From positions 186,001-250,000 of the forward strand of contig NC_011901.1 in NCBI RefSeq assembly GCF_000021985.1: DNA of 64,000 bases. The letters are read 5' to 3'. Positions 34,021 to 42,427 of the stretch are shown in pieces. The position numbers and the translations under genes were made by a program. Below the pieces are notes generated by a model. That model had not been told where the DNA came from. It worked only from the letters and a program-made list of their open reading frames with translations, and made no database searches. The stretch's first letter is position 1. Each line of letters opens with the position of its first letter. Source of the DNA: Thioalkalivibrio sulfidiphilus HL-EbGr7 (GTDB taxonomy: Bacteria; Pseudomonadota; Gammaproteobacteria; Ectothiorhodospirales; Ectothiorhodospiraceae).

Positions 34021-35393
34021 GTACGCCAGACATCCTGGTGGTGGACGACGAACCGGACATCCGCGACCTGGTCCAGGAGATCCTCGTGGACGAGGGCTAC
34101 TCTGTGCGCGTGGCGGGTACCCTGGCCGAGGCGCGGGACGAGAGCCGTGCCCGCGCGCCCGACCTGGCGCTGCTGGACATCTGGATGCCCGATGGCGACG
34201 GCATCAGCCTGCTCAAGGAATGGAAGCAGCAGGCGCCGGAGGATTTTCCGGTGGTCATGATGTCCGGCCACGGCAACGTGGAGACCGCCGTGGAGGCCAC
34301 CCGCCTGGGGGCCTACGATTTCCTGGAAAAGCCCCTGTCCCTGGCCAAGCTGATCCTCACCGTCTCCCGCGCCCTGGAGGCGGATCAGCTGGCCCGGGAG
34401 AACATCGGCCTGCGCCAGCAGCTGGAACGGGCCGTCTACCCGGAAGGCGTGAGCGCGCGCATCCAGGGCCTGCGCGAACAGGTGCGGCGCATCGCCCAGC
34501 ACGACACCTGGGTGCTGATCAGCGGCGAGGCCGGGGTGGGCAAGCAGACCTTCGCCCGCTACCTGCACAGCCAGAGCAGCCGCCGCGCCCATGCCTTCGT
34601 GGAAGTGGCGGTGGCCTCGCTGGCCCCCGAGGAGTCGGCCATCGAACTGCTGGGCCAGGAGCAGGGCGAGCGCGTGCGTCGCGGCCTGCTGGAGCGGGCC
34701 AGCGGCGGCGTGCTGTTCCTGGACGAGGTGGCGGACATGGACCTGCACGTGCAGGGCCGTCTGCTCAACGCCCTGGAACAGCGGCGCATCACCCGCGTGG
34801 GCGGCAGCGAACCCATCGACGTGGACGTGCGTGTGGTGGCCGCCACCCGCAAGGACCTGGAGTCCCTGGTACGTGCCGGCGAATTCCGCGAGGACCTCTA
34901 CTACCGCCTGAGCGTGGTGCCCCTGGTGATCCCGCCCCTGCGCGAGCACCTGGAGGACGTGCCCGTGCTCATCGAGCACTTCGTCGCCACCCTCCACGAG
35001 CACGAAGGCCTGCCCCTGCGCCGTTTCAGTCAGCCGGCGGTGGAGCGTCTCCGGCAGCACGACTGGCCCGGCAACGTGCGTGAGCTGCGCAACGTGGTGC
35101 AGCGCCTGCTGATCCTCGGCAGCGGCGATGACATCTCGCGCACCGAGGTGGAGCTGGCCCTGGCCGGTCGCAGTCCCCGCCTGGCCGAGGAGGCCGCCCC
35201 GGGGGTGATCCCCATGGACCTGCCCCTGCGCGAGGCCCGGGAACAGTTCGAGCGGGAATACCTCCTGCAGCAGCTGGAACGGGCCGAGGGCAACATGACC
35301 CGGCTCGCCGAGCAGGTGGGCCTGGAGCGCACCCACCTGTACCGCAAGCTCAAGGCCCTGGGCATCGAGCCGCGCAAGGGGCGCGGCGAATAA
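34017..35393 (+). CDS. ntrX: NtrX-type response regulator lacking GAFTGA
   Basis: The 458-residue protein has a receiver domain with VVDDEPD and the phospho-acceptor Asp in LLDIWMPDGDG (about 54), a AAA domain with Walker A GEAGVGKQ (about 167-174) and Walker B GGVLFLDEVADMD, and a Fis-type helix-turn-helix at the end (GNMTRLAEQVGLERTHLYRKLKALGI). Where sigma-54 activators have GAFTGA, this protein reads LLGQEQGERVRRGLLERA, so the sigma-54-contacting loop is absent. It probably regulates other promoters by direct DNA binding. It is cotranscribed with ntrY and followed by trkA. Confidence 0.94.
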   Translation: MSTPDILVVDDEPDIRDLVQEILVDEGYSVRVAGTLAEARDESRARAPDLALLDIWMPDGDGISLLKEWKQQAPEDFPVVMMSGHGNVETAVEATRLGAYDFLEKPLSLAKLILTVSRALEADQLARENIGLRQQLERAVYPEGVSARIQGLREQVRRIAQHDTWVLISGEAGVGKQTFARYLHSQSSRRAHAFVEVAVASLAPEESAIELLGQEQGERVRRGLLERASGGVLFLDEVADMDLHVQGRLLNALEQRRITRVGGSEPIDVDVRVVAATRKDLESLVRAGEFREDLYYRLSVVPLVIPPLREHLEDVPVLIEHFVATLHEHEGLPLRRFSQPAVERLRQHDWPGNVRELRNVVQRLLILGSGDDISRTEVELALAGRSPRLAEEAAPGVIPMDLPLREAREQFEREYLLQQLERAEGNMTRLAEQVGLERTHLYRKLKALGIEPRKGRGE

Positions 35394-35448
35394 TGCCCAC
35401 GGATGGTGCTAGAATTTCGGCCCTGTCAGCCATCGTGGACGCAGGCGC

Positions 35449-36822
35449 ATGAAGATCATCATCCTGGGTGCCGGCCAGGTGGGCACCTCCGTGGCCCAGA
35501 GCCTCGCCAACGAGGCCAATGACATCACCGTGGTGGATACCCGTTCGGATGTGCTGCACGAGCTGCAGGCCCGGCTCGACCTGCGCGGCATCGTGGGCGT
35601 GGGTTCCCACCCGGACGTGCTCATCAAGGCGGGCGCCCGGGACGCGGACATGATCGTCGCCGTCACCAACAGCGACGAGACCAACATGGTCGCCTGCCAG
35701 GTGGCCTACACCCTGTTCCATACCCCCACCAAGATCGCCCGCGTGCGTGCCGCCGAGTACCTGGCGCACAAGGCCCTGTTCGCCCAGGATGCCCTGCCCA
35801 TCGACGTGCTCATCAGCCCCGAGGAGCTGGTCACCACCTACATCCAGCGTCTCATCGAGCATCCCGGCAGCCTTCAGGTGCTGGACTTCGCCGACGGCCG
35901 TGTGCAGCTGGTGGCGGTGCGCGCCCATCATGGCGGCGCCCTGGTGGGACACGAACTGCGCGAGCTGACCGAGCACATGCCCGGCATCCAGACCCGGGTG
36001 GCCGCCATCTTCCGGCGCAACACCCCGATCTTTCCCGAGGGACACACGATCATCGAGGCGGAAGACGAGGTGTTCTTCGTCGCCGCGCGCAAGAACATCC
36101 GCGCCATCACCAGCGAACTGCGCAAGCTGGACAAGCCCTACAAGCGGGTGATCATCGCCGGCGGCGGCAACATCGGCCGGCGCCTGGCCGAGGTGCTGAC
36201 GCCCAAGTACCAGGTCAAGCTCATCGAGCACAACAAGGAGCGCGCCAAGGAGCTGTCCGAGGTGCTCAACAACGTCATCGTGCTGCGCGGTGACGCCGCC
36301 GACGAAGACCTGCTCATCGAGGAGAACATCGAGAGCACAGACGTCTTCTGCGCGCTCACCAACGACGACGAGGCCAACATCCTGTCCGCCATGCTGGCCA
36401 AGCGCCTGGGCGCCAAGAAGGTGATGTCCATCATCAATCGCCCGAGCTACGTAGACCTGGTGGAGAGCGGCGTGATCGACATCGCCATCTCGCCCCAACA
36501 GGTGACCATCGGCGCCCTGCTCACCCACGTGCGCCGTGGCGACGTGGTCGCGGTGCACAGCCTGCGTCGCGGCGCCGCCGAGGCCATCGAGGCGGTGGCC
36601 CACGGCGATCCCAAGACCTCCAAGGTGGTGGGCCGGCGCGTCGAGGAGCTGAAACTGCCCAAGGGCTGCACCATCGGTGCCCTGGTGCGCGGTGACGAGG
36701 TGATCATCCCCCACCACGACACCCTCATCGAGGCCGAGGACCACGTGATCCTGTTCCTGGTGGACAAGCGCCGCATCCGCGAAGTGGAGCGCCTGTTCGC
36801 CGTGAGCGTAACGTTCCTGTGA
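35449..36822 (+). CDS. trkA: Trk potassium uptake NAD-binding subunit
   Basis: The 457-residue cytoplasmic protein has two tandem RCK units. Each has a Rossmann nucleotide motif ([13 protein letters not shown] at residues 3-15; [15 protein letters not shown] at about 234-248) and a TrkA-C domain. It gates TrkH in response to NAD(H)/ATP. The C-terminus ends [10 protein letters not shown], typical of proteobacterial TrkA. A TAGAAT -10-like element lies about 40 bases upstream, so it may have its own promoter in addition to readthrough from ntrX. trkH follows after a one-armed family F repeat. Confidence 0.97.
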   Translation: MKIIILGAGQVGTSVAQSLANEANDITVVDTRSDVLHELQARLDLRGIVGVGSHPDVLIKAGARDADMIVAVTNSDETNMVACQVAYTLFHTPTKIARVRAAEYLAHKALFAQDALPIDVLISPEELVTTYIQRLIEHPGSLQVLDFADGRVQLVAVRAHHGGALVGHELRELTEHMPGIQTRVAAIFRRNTPIFPEGHTIIEAEDEVFFVAARKNIRAITSELRKLDKPYKRVIIAGGGNIGRRLAEVLTPKYQVKLIEHNKERAKELSEVLNNVIVLRGDAADEDLLIEENIESTDVFCALTNDDEANILSAMLAKRLGAKKVMSIINRPSYVDLVESGVIDIAISPQQVTIGALLTHVRRGDVVAVHSLRRGAAEAIEAVAHGDPKTSKVVGRRVEELKLPKGCTIGALVRGDEVIIPHHDTLIEAEDHVILFLVDKRRIREVERLFAVSVTFL

Positions 36823-36835
36823 GTGGCATGAGGGC

Positions 36836-36878
36836 CTTGTCTTGTATCTTGCCTCTTGCCTCTTGTCTCTAGCGCCTT
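36836..36878. repeat. Single-arm family F repeat (CTTGYCT heptamer)
   Basis: An array of CTTGTCT/CTTGCCT heptamers ends in CTTGTCTCTAGCGCCTTC, one base short of the trkH start codon. The same end sequence precedes hisF (with CTAGCGCCTT) and gspF (CTGGCGCCTTC). No left arm is visible here. Confidence 0.75.
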
Positions 36879-36879
36879 C

Positions 36880-38331
36880 ATGCAACTGACCGTCATCCAG
36901 CGCATCCTCGGCCTGCTGATCATGCTGTTCAGCGTGACCATGCTGCCGCCTGCCGCCGTGGGTTTTTATTACGGTGAGCAGAGCATGTGGCCGTTTCTGG
37001 AGGCCTTCGCCATCCTGCTGCTCACCGGCCTGATCATCTGGGCGCCGGTGTACCGGGTGCGCCGCGAGCTGCGCCTGCGCGACGGCTTCGTGGTGGTGCT
37101 GATGTTCTGGCTGGTGCTGGGGGTGTTCGGCGCGCTGCCCCTGTACCTGGACAAGGCCCTGCACATCTCGGTGACCGACGCGGTGTTCGAGTCCATGTCC
37201 GGGCTGACCACCACCGGCGCCACGGTGATCACCGCCCTGGACGATCTGCCCCGGGCCATCCTCATCTACCGCCAGCAGCTGCAGTGGATGGGCGGCATGG
37301 GCATCATCGTGCTGGCAGTGGCCATCCTGCCCATGCTGGGGGTGGGCGGCATGCAGCTCTACCGCGCCGAGATGCCCGGGCCGGTGAAGGACACCAAGCT
37401 CACGCCGCGTATCACCGAGACCGCCAAGGCCCTGTGGTATCTCTACCTGGGCTTCACCGTGGCCTGCGCCCTGGCCTACTGGGCGGTGGGCATGGAGCCC
37501 TTCGACGCCATCGCGCATAGCTTCTCCACCGTTTCACTGGGCGGCTTTTCCACCCATGACGCCAGCATCGGTTACTACGACAGCGCGGCGGTGGAAGCGG
37601 TGGCCATCACCTTCATCCTGCTGGGCGGCGTGAACTTCGCCCTGCACTTCCTCACCTGGCGAGGCTTGTCCGTGCGCCATTACTGGCAGGACGCGGAGTT
37701 CCGCACCTACGTGCTGATCATCTCCACCGTGGCGGCGGTCAGCGTGGGCTATCTCTACTACACCGCCACCACCGAGGGCTGGAGCGAGACCCTGCGCCAG
37801 GGCATCTTCCAGGCGGTGTCCATCGGCACCACCACGGGTTTCACCACCACGGACTTCTACAACTGGCCAGGCTTCCTGCCCGTGCTCTTGATCTTTACCA
37901 GCTTCATCGGCGCCTGCGCCGCCTCCACCGGCGGCGGCATCAAGGTGATCCGCTTCCTGCTGCTGTTCAAGCAGGGGCAGCGCGAGGTGGTTCGACTGGT
38001 GCATCCCAACGCGGAGATCGCCGTGAAGGTGGGGCGCAGCGCCCTGTCCGACCGGGTGGTGGAGGCGGTGTGGGGGTTTTTTTCCGCCTACGTGGCGGTG
38101 TTTGCCGTCATCATGCTGGCCCTCATGGCCTCGGGCCTCGACCAGGTCACCGCCTTCTCCGCCGTGGCCGCCAGCCTCAACAACCTGGGCCCTGGCCTGG
38201 GCGACGTGGGCCCCCACTACGCGGACATCAACGACTTCGCCAAGTGGATGCTGTGCATCGCCATGCTCATGGGACGCCTGGAGATCTTCACGGTGCTGGT
38301 GCTGCTGACGCCGGCGTTCTGGCGCAAATAG
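36880..38331 (+). CDS. trkH: Trk potassium uptake channel subunit
   Basis: I start at ATG 36880 (483 residues), the standard TrkH N-terminus MQLTVIQRILGLLIML; earlier in-frame starts would translate the repeat. About ten membrane helices carry four selectivity-filter loops: ESMSGLTTTGATVI, HSFSTVSLGGFSTH, VSIGTTTGFTTTDF and ASLNNLGPGLGDVG. It forms the potassium pathway gated by TrkA, whose gene is immediately upstream. Potassium uptake is the first response to salt upshift, in keeping with the osmolyte genes elsewhere in the window. Confidence 0.97.
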   Translation: MQLTVIQRILGLLIMLFSVTMLPPAAVGFYYGEQSMWPFLEAFAILLLTGLIIWAPVYRVRRELRLRDGFVVVLMFWLVLGVFGALPLYLDKALHISVTDAVFESMSGLTTTGATVITALDDLPRAILIYRQQLQWMGGMGIIVLAVAILPMLGVGGMQLYRAEMPGPVKDTKLTPRITETAKALWYLYLGFTVACALAYWAVGMEPFDAIAHSFSTVSLGGFSTHDASIGYYDSAAVEAVAITFILLGGVNFALHFLTWRGLSVRHYWQDAEFRTYVLIISTVAAVSVGYLYYTATTEGWSETLRQGIFQAVSIGTTTGFTTTDFYNWPGFLPVLLIFTSFIGACAASTGGGIKVIRFLLLFKQGQREVVRLVHPNAEIAVKVGRSALSDRVVEAVWGFFSAYVAVFAVIMLALMASGLDQVTAFSAVAASLNNLGPGLGDVGPHYADINDFAKWMLCIAMLMGRLEIFTVLVLLTPAFWRK

Positions 38332-38346
38332 GGTCTTGAACGGAAT

Positions 38347-38500
38347 GCCGCGGAGGCGCAGAGAAATCAAGGGATCGGACAGGATTTACATGATTAACAT
38401 GATGTAAAACCAATGCTCGCCATGCAGTTTTTTTCAATCCTGTTAATCATGTAAATCCTGTCAAACAGATTTTTCTCTGCGCCTCCGCGCCTCTGCGGCA
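38347..38500. repeat. Hairpin repeat, family D
   Basis: The inner arms GGACAGGATTTACATGATTA (38377-38396) and TTAATCATGTAAATCCTGTC (38442-38461) are inverse complements. The outer arms CCGCGGAGGCGCAGAGAAA and TTTCTCTGCGCCTCCGCG extend the stem. It lies between trkH and the methyltransferase. Confidence 0.9.
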
Positions 38501-38535
38501 GAAGTTGCTTCTCTCACAGTACCCAAGGACCCCCA

Positions 38536-39117
38536 ATGACAACCCCAACGCAGGACAAATGGGATGCCCGCTACCGGGACGCCGATGTGGCCCAGGCATC
38601 GGCCTGCCGGGTACTGACGGAGTTTGCGCACCTGCTGCCGGAGAAGGGCCGCGCCCTGGATCTGGCCAGCGGGCTCGGTGGCAACGCGCGCCTGCTGGCG
38701 CAATACGGGCTGGACACCGAGGCCTGGGATATCTCGCCGGTGGCTGCCGACAAGCTCAATGTCCTGGCGCAGGCCCAGTCCCTGCCGTTGCAGGCGCGGG
38801 TGCGCGACGTGGAGCAGTCACCGCCCGAGCCGGAGAGCTACAACGTCATCGTGGTGTCCCGGTTTCTCGACCGTGCGCGGGTGCCTGCCCTGATCGACGC
38901 CTTGCGTCCCGGCGGCCTGCTGTTTTACGAGACATTCACCCGCGAGGCGGTGGATGCCACCGGACCCTCGGACCCCGCCTTCCGCCTGGCACCCAATGAG
39001 CTGCTGCAACTCTTCGCGCCCCTGCGCCTCGTCGCCTATCGGGAGGAGGGCGTGATCGGGGACACCAGCCGGGGGTGGAGGAATGAGGCGTATCTGGTGG
39101 GGGTCAAGACCGGTTGA
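38536..39117 (+). CDS. SAM-dependent methyltransferase
   Basis: This 193-residue class I methyltransferase has motif I ALDLASGLGGNARLLA (about 39-54), an acidic residue in TEAWDISPVA (motif II) and the post-motif GGLLFYETFTREA. It is similar in size and layout to TehB/UbiG-like small-molecule methyltransferases; the substrate is unknown. The TGA stop is immediately at the edge of a family C hairpin. No operon partner is evident. Confidence 0.87.
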   Translation: MTTPTQDKWDARYRDADVAQASACRVLTEFAHLLPEKGRALDLASGLGGNARLLAQYGLDTEAWDISPVAADKLNVLAQAQSLPLQARVRDVEQSPPEPESYNVIVVSRFLDRARVPALIDALRPGGLLFYETFTREAVDATGPSDPAFRLAPNELLQLFAPLRLVAYREEGVIGDTSRGWRNEAYLVGVKTG

Positions 39118-39187
39118 AGTGGGAAGTGAGAATTGGGAAGTACGAAGTGGTCTTTGTTCCCACTTCCCAATTCTCACTTCGTACCTC
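39115..39187. repeat. Hairpin repeat, family C
   Basis: The left arm TGAAGTGGGAAGTGAGAATT plus GGGAAGTACGAAGTG and the right arm TTCCCACTTCCCAATTCTCA plus CTTCGTACCTCA are near-perfect inverse arrays of heptamers. The first TGA is the stop of the methyltransferase. Confidence 0.9.
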
Positions 39188-39214
39188 ATATCTCCTGTTC
39201 CCGCTTCCGGCCCT

Positions 39215-39220
39215 TATAAT
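39215..39220 (+). promoter_or_regulatory. Perfect -10 box seven bases before the TPR gene
   Basis: TATAAT ends six bases before the ATG at 39227, so transcription would start on or within a base or two of that codon. The -35 region is poor. No Shine-Dalgarno sequence can precede the first ATG in such a transcript. Confidence 0.5.
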
Positions 39221-39226
39221 CCCCCC

Positions 39227-39559
39227 ATGTCCATGATCGAACGTTTCCAGTCCATGCTCGACGCCGGGCAGGACAATGCCATGCTCCGTTTCTCCCTGGG
39301 CAACGCGCTGCTGGGCGCCGGGCGTGCCGCGGAGGCGGTGGCGCATCTGCGCGCCGCGGTGGGTCATGATCCGAAGTACTCGGCGGCGTGGAAGCTGCTG
39401 GGCAAGGCCCTGGCGGAGAGCGGCGATCAGGCCGCGGCCATCGAGGCCTTCGACCAGGGCATCGCCGTGGCTGAGGAGAAGGGCGACAAGCAGGCGGCCA
39501 AGGAGATGCAGGTGTTCCGTCGCCGGGCCGAGAAGCAGCTGGGCGGGGCCGATGGCTGA
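39227..39559 (+). CDS. Small tetratricopeptide repeat protein
   Basis: The 110-residue soluble protein has about two and a half TPR units (NAMLRFSLGNALLGAGRAAEAVAHLRAAVGHDP; SAAWKLLGKALAESGDQAAAIEAFDQGIAVAEEKGD), so it is a protein-interaction module. ATG at 39227 or 39233 can start it. Its stop overlaps the acyltransferase start by eight bases, indicating coupling. The partner is unknown. Confidence 0.88.
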   Translation: MSMIERFQSMLDAGQDNAMLRFSLGNALLGAGRAAEAVAHLRAAVGHDPKYSAAWKLLGKALAESGDQAAAIEAFDQGIAVAEEKGDKQAAKEMQVFRRRAEKQLGGADG

Positions 39560-40478
39560 GGCCTACCGCGCGCCGTTTCACGCCGGACTGCTTGCGCCCC
39601 GCTACTGGCCCACCTGGCTGGGGCTGGGCGCGGTGGCGCTGCTCAGCGTCATGCCCCGTTTCGTCATCCGCGGTGCGGCCGCGGGCCTGGCGGCGCTCAT
39701 GTGGCGCTTCGCCCCGAAACAGCGGCACATCGTCGCGGTCAATCTGGCCCTGTGTTTTCCGGAACTGGACGAGGCGGCCCGGGAACGCCTGGCGCGGGAA
39801 AACTTCCGCACCACCGCGCAATGCTTCGTGGACTACGGGCTGCTCTGGTTCCGGGGCCCCCGCGCCCACGCCCGGCGCATCCGTTTGAGCGGCGAGGAAC
39901 ACTACCGGGCCTGCCGGGAGGCGGGCCGGCCGGTGATCGTGCTGGCCCCCCACGCCCCGTCCCTGGATTTCGGCGGCCTGCGCATGAGCCAGCTCTACGA
40001 CGGGGTGTCCTTCGCCAAGCCCATGAAGAACCCGCTGGTGGAGTGGATCAACCACAGGAGCCGCACCCAGTACAGCGGCGAGATCTTCGCCCGGGAGCAG
40101 GGCCTGCGCCCGGCGCTGAAACACATCAAGCAGGGCCGCTTCTTCTACTACCTGCCCGACGAGGACCTGGGTCCGGAGCACTCGGTGTTCGTGCCCTTCT
40201 TCGGCGTGCCCAAGGCCACCCTGCCCGCCCTGGGTCGCCTCGCGAAACTCACCGGCGCCGCCGTGCTGCCCAGCCTGAGCGTCTACCTGCCGGAGGAGGA
40301 CGTCTACGAGATGCGCCTGGAGCCGCCCCTGCAGGACTATCCGACCGGGGATGCCGAGGAGGACGCCCGGCGCATGAACCAGGCCATCGAGGCGTCCATC
40401 CGCCGCCATCCCGCCCAGTACCTGTGGACGCTGAAGTACTTCAAGACGCGGCCGGCGGGGGAGAAGAAGGTCTACTAA
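39552..40478 (+). CDS. Lipid A biosynthesis (lauroyl/myristoyl) acyltransferase
   Basis: The 308-residue LpxL/LpxM-family protein has an N-terminal membrane helix (WPTWLGLGAVALLSVMPRFVI). The acyltransferase block HAPSLD is the HX4D catalytic motif (about 133-138). PKATLPALGRLAKLTGAAVLPSL and YLWTLKYFKTRP at the end are typical. It adds a secondary acyl chain to Kdo-lipid A at the inner membrane. A second member of the family converges on it across a family C hairpin, so the pair could supply the two late acylations. Confidence 0.93.
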   Translation: MAEAYRAPFHAGLLAPRYWPTWLGLGAVALLSVMPRFVIRGAAAGLAALMWRFAPKQRHIVAVNLALCFPELDEAARERLARENFRTTAQCFVDYGLLWFRGPRAHARRIRLSGEEHYRACREAGRPVIVLAPHAPSLDFGGLRMSQLYDGVSFAKPMKNPLVEWINHRSRTQYSGEIFAREQGLRPALKHIKQGRFFYYLPDEDLGPEHSVFVPFFGVPKATLPALGRLAKLTGAAVLPSLSVYLPEEDVYEMRLEPPLQDYPTGDAEEDARRMNQAIEASIRRHPAQYLWTLKYFKTRPAGEKKVY

Positions 40479-40479
40479 A

Positions 40480-40557
40480 AGGGGGAAGTGTGAATTGGGA
40501 AGAGGGAAGTAAAAGGCCTTTACTTCGCACTTCCCAATTCACACTTCTTGCTTCTTG
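40480..40557. repeat. Hairpin repeat, family C
   Basis: The arms GGAAGTGTGAATTGGGAAG and CTTCCCAATTCACACTTC are inverse, separated by AGGGAAGTAAAAGGCCTTTA and CTTCGCA. It lies between two converging acyltransferase genes; the TGA stop of the minus-strand gene (40539-40541) is within GAAGTGTGAATTGGG. Confidence 0.9.
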
Positions 40558-41399
40558 AAGCGTTTGTAACTCCACGCGTACTGCTCCGGGCACTGTCTCA
40601 CCAGCGTCTCCACGGCCTGGTTGATGGCGGCGGCGGCCTCCACCGGGTCTTCGGCGTACAGGCCCTCGGGGGCGGGGATGCAGTGGTAGCGGTAGCCCCG
40701 GCCCCGGGGCAGGCGCTCCGCGTAGGCGAAGATCACCGGCACCCGGGCGGGTGCCGCCAGCCGTGCCAGCAGGATCATGGTGTAGGCCGGGTGGCCGAAG
40801 AAGGGGGCGAACACGCCGCTGGAACCCTTCGGCGTCTGGTCCGGCAGCATGCCGATCAGTTCGCCCCGTTCCACCGCCTGGCGCAGGGCCTTGATGCCGC
40901 CGGGGGTGGTGGGCACCAGCCTGGCGCCGGTGGCCTGCCGGGAGCGGCGCAACAGGCCGTCCAGGGCCTTCTGCCGGGGCGGGCGGTAGAGGCTGGTCAT
41001 GGGTCCCAGGGAGGCGGCATGCAGGCCGGCGAACTCCCAGCTGCCCAGGTGGGGCGAGACCAGGAACACGCCGCGTCCCTCGGCCAGGGCCCGCTCCACG
41101 TGTTCCCAGCCCTCGACCCCGTCCAGCAGGGCGGCGATGCGCTCGGGGCCTGCGCGCCACAGCCAGGATGCCTCGGTGAGCGCCTTGCCGGTCTCCATCA
41201 GGCTCCTGCGGGCCACCCGGCGTCGCCAGGTCTCGGATTCATCCGGATAGCAGCGTGCCAGGTTGTCCAGGGAGATGCGCTTGAGGTCGTTGGGCAGCAG
41301 CCAGGCGAGCCAGCCGAGCCCCGCGCCGAGGGCGTGATTGATCGGCAGCGGCAGTCGGGCCAGCAGGCCCAGCAGCACGCGCAGCAGCAGGCCACCCAT
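40539..41399 (-). CDS. Lipid A biosynthesis acyltransferase, second paralogue
   Basis: The start at ATG 41399 gives 286 residues. An N-terminal membrane helix (GLLLRVLLGLLARLPLPINHALGAGLGWLAWLLP) precedes the HX4D motif HLGSWE (about 115-120), and the conserved MLPDQTPKGSSGVFAPFFGHPAYT and YAWSYKRFK follow. The family acylates lipid A. It follows ttcA by eight bases on the same strand. Its C-terminal residues KKQEV and stop are encoded by the family C repeat, suggesting that insertion replaced the original gene end. Confidence 0.93.
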   Translation of the reverse strand: MGGLLLRVLLGLLARLPLPINHALGAGLGWLAWLLPNDLKRISLDNLARCYPDESETWRRRVARRSLMETGKALTEASWLWRAGPERIAALLDGVEGWEHVERALAEGRGVFLVSPHLGSWEFAGLHAASLGPMTSLYRPPRQKALDGLLRRSRQATGARLVPTTPGGIKALRQAVERGELIGMLPDQTPKGSSGVFAPFFGHPAYTMILLARLAAPARVPVIFAYAERLPRGRGYRYHCIPAPEGLYAEDPVEAAAAINQAVETLVRQCPEQYAWSYKRFKKQEV

Positions 41400-41407
41400 G
41401 GGGATGC

Positions 41408-42205
41408 TCAGGCCCGCTTGCGGGCCGGGGCGGCGGGTGCCTCGGGGATGTCCTCCAGGCCCTGGGACATGAGCGGCCGCAGGGTCGAGAGCAGGTTGCG
41501 GAACAGGCGCGGCAGGGCCGCCTCCTCCCGGGCCAGCAGTTCCTTCATGTGCTGGCGCTGGGTGGGCATATCGAAACAGGCAGGGCAGTTCTCGCTGATC
41601 ACCGGCAGCCCGGCGGCCTCGGCGAAGGCGGCCGTCTGGCGCTCGCGCACGTAGACCAGGGGGCGGATCACCCGCAGGTCGCCGGCGTCGATGCGGTAGT
41701 GGGCCTTCATGGTCTTCAGGCGGCCACCGTGGAAGGCGCTCATCAGGAAGCTCTCCGCCAGGTCGTCCAGGTGCTGGGCCATGGCCAGCACGTTGAAGCC
41801 GTGTTCCCGGGCGGTGCGGTACATCAGGCCGCGCTTCATGCGCGAGCAGAAGGCGCAGTAGGAGTCGTTGTCCATGTGCTCGGTGGCCAGCTCCATGATG
41901 GGCTCGCGCACGTAGTGGTACTCGACCCCCAGCGCCTTCATGTAGGGGATCAGGGGCGAGGGGTCGAAGCTCTCGCTCTGGGGATCGATGGTCACCGCGG
42001 CCAGCTCGAAGCGCACCGGGGCGCGGCGCTGGAAGTGATGCAGCAGGTGCAGCAGGCTCAGGGAGTCCTTGCCGCCGGACAGGCCCAGCAGCACCCGGTC
42101 GCCGTCGGCGATCATGCGGAAATCGCCCAGGGCCTTGCCGGTCAGGCGGATCAGGGATTTGGGGGGTGCGATGAAGTCGGTCATCCGACCGAAGATACGT
42201 GCCAT
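41408..42205 (-). CDS. ttcA: tRNA 2-thiocytidine synthetase
   Basis: The 265-residue protein has the PP-loop SGGKDSL (about 47-53) and the two Cys motifs of TtcA: CAFC followed by MKRGLMY, and CPACFDMPTQR. It thiolates C32 of certain tRNAs using a 4Fe-4S cluster. It is shorter than the E. coli enzyme, mostly at the N-terminus; an alternative start at 42184 (MTDFIAPP) is possible. The spacer upstream holds a putative sRNA ending 44 bases before its start, so ttcA could be reached by terminator readthrough. Confidence 0.94.
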   Translation of the reverse strand: MARIFGRMTDFIAPPKSLIRLTGKALGDFRMIADGDRVLLGLSGGKDSLSLLHLLHHFQRRAPVRFELAAVTIDPQSESFDPSPLIPYMKALGVEYHYVREPIMELATEHMDNDSYCAFCSRMKRGLMYRTAREHGFNVLAMAQHLDDLAESFLMSAFHGGRLKTMKAHYRIDAGDLRVIRPLVYVRERQTAAFAEAAGLPVISENCPACFDMPTQRQHMKELLAREEAALPRLFRNLLSTLRPLMSQGLEDIPEAPAAPARKRA

Positions 42206-42248
42206 TCAGGGTGCGGGCAAGGGCTCTGGCCACCAGGAGATGCGGGCA

Positions 42249-42420
42249 TAAAAAACCCCGGCGCCATCCTGGCACCGGGGTTTGGCCGTCCTGGCCCCTT
42301 GGTGATTAAAGCGTCCCTGGTGGGATCCGTTCCACACCCGAATCCGACGTCCTGTCGAGTGTCCGGGGTTCCCTGAAACCTCCTCCCCTGGAGGGCGATA
42401 CCATCATTTCCCATTCCGTG
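42249..42420 (-). ncRNA. Putative Csr/Rsm-type CsrA-sequestering sRNA
   Basis: The minus strand of this gap carries thirteen GGA triplets in about 170 bases, against almost none on the other strand. Many lie in hairpin loops. Minus strand 5' to 3': CCTCC-AGG-GGAGG (42394-42382), GGTT-TCAGGG-AACC (42380-42367), CGAC-AGGAC-GTCG (42357-42345), GGCC-AGGAC-GGCC (42296-42284) and the terminator stem, whose loop is AGGAT. This is the architecture of CsrB/RsmY/RsmZ RNAs, which bind many CsrA/RsmA dimers. A GacA-type box lies upstream. The 5' end is approximate; no clear -10 was found. Recognition rests on motif arrangement, not similarity to a known member. Confidence 0.72.
42250..42280 (-). terminator. 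Intrinsic terminator of the putative sRNA
   Basis: On the minus strand a 10-bp stem CCCCGGTGCC / GGCGCCGGGG (one G-U pair) closes an AGGAT loop and runs into six T residues. It stands 45 bases before the ttcA start. Confidence 0.9.
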
Positions 42421-42427
42421 GCGGGAG

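Noticed and set aside
36856-36879. Upstream in-frame start for trkH
   Set aside because: It would translate the family F repeat; the ATG at 36880 gives the normal N-terminus.
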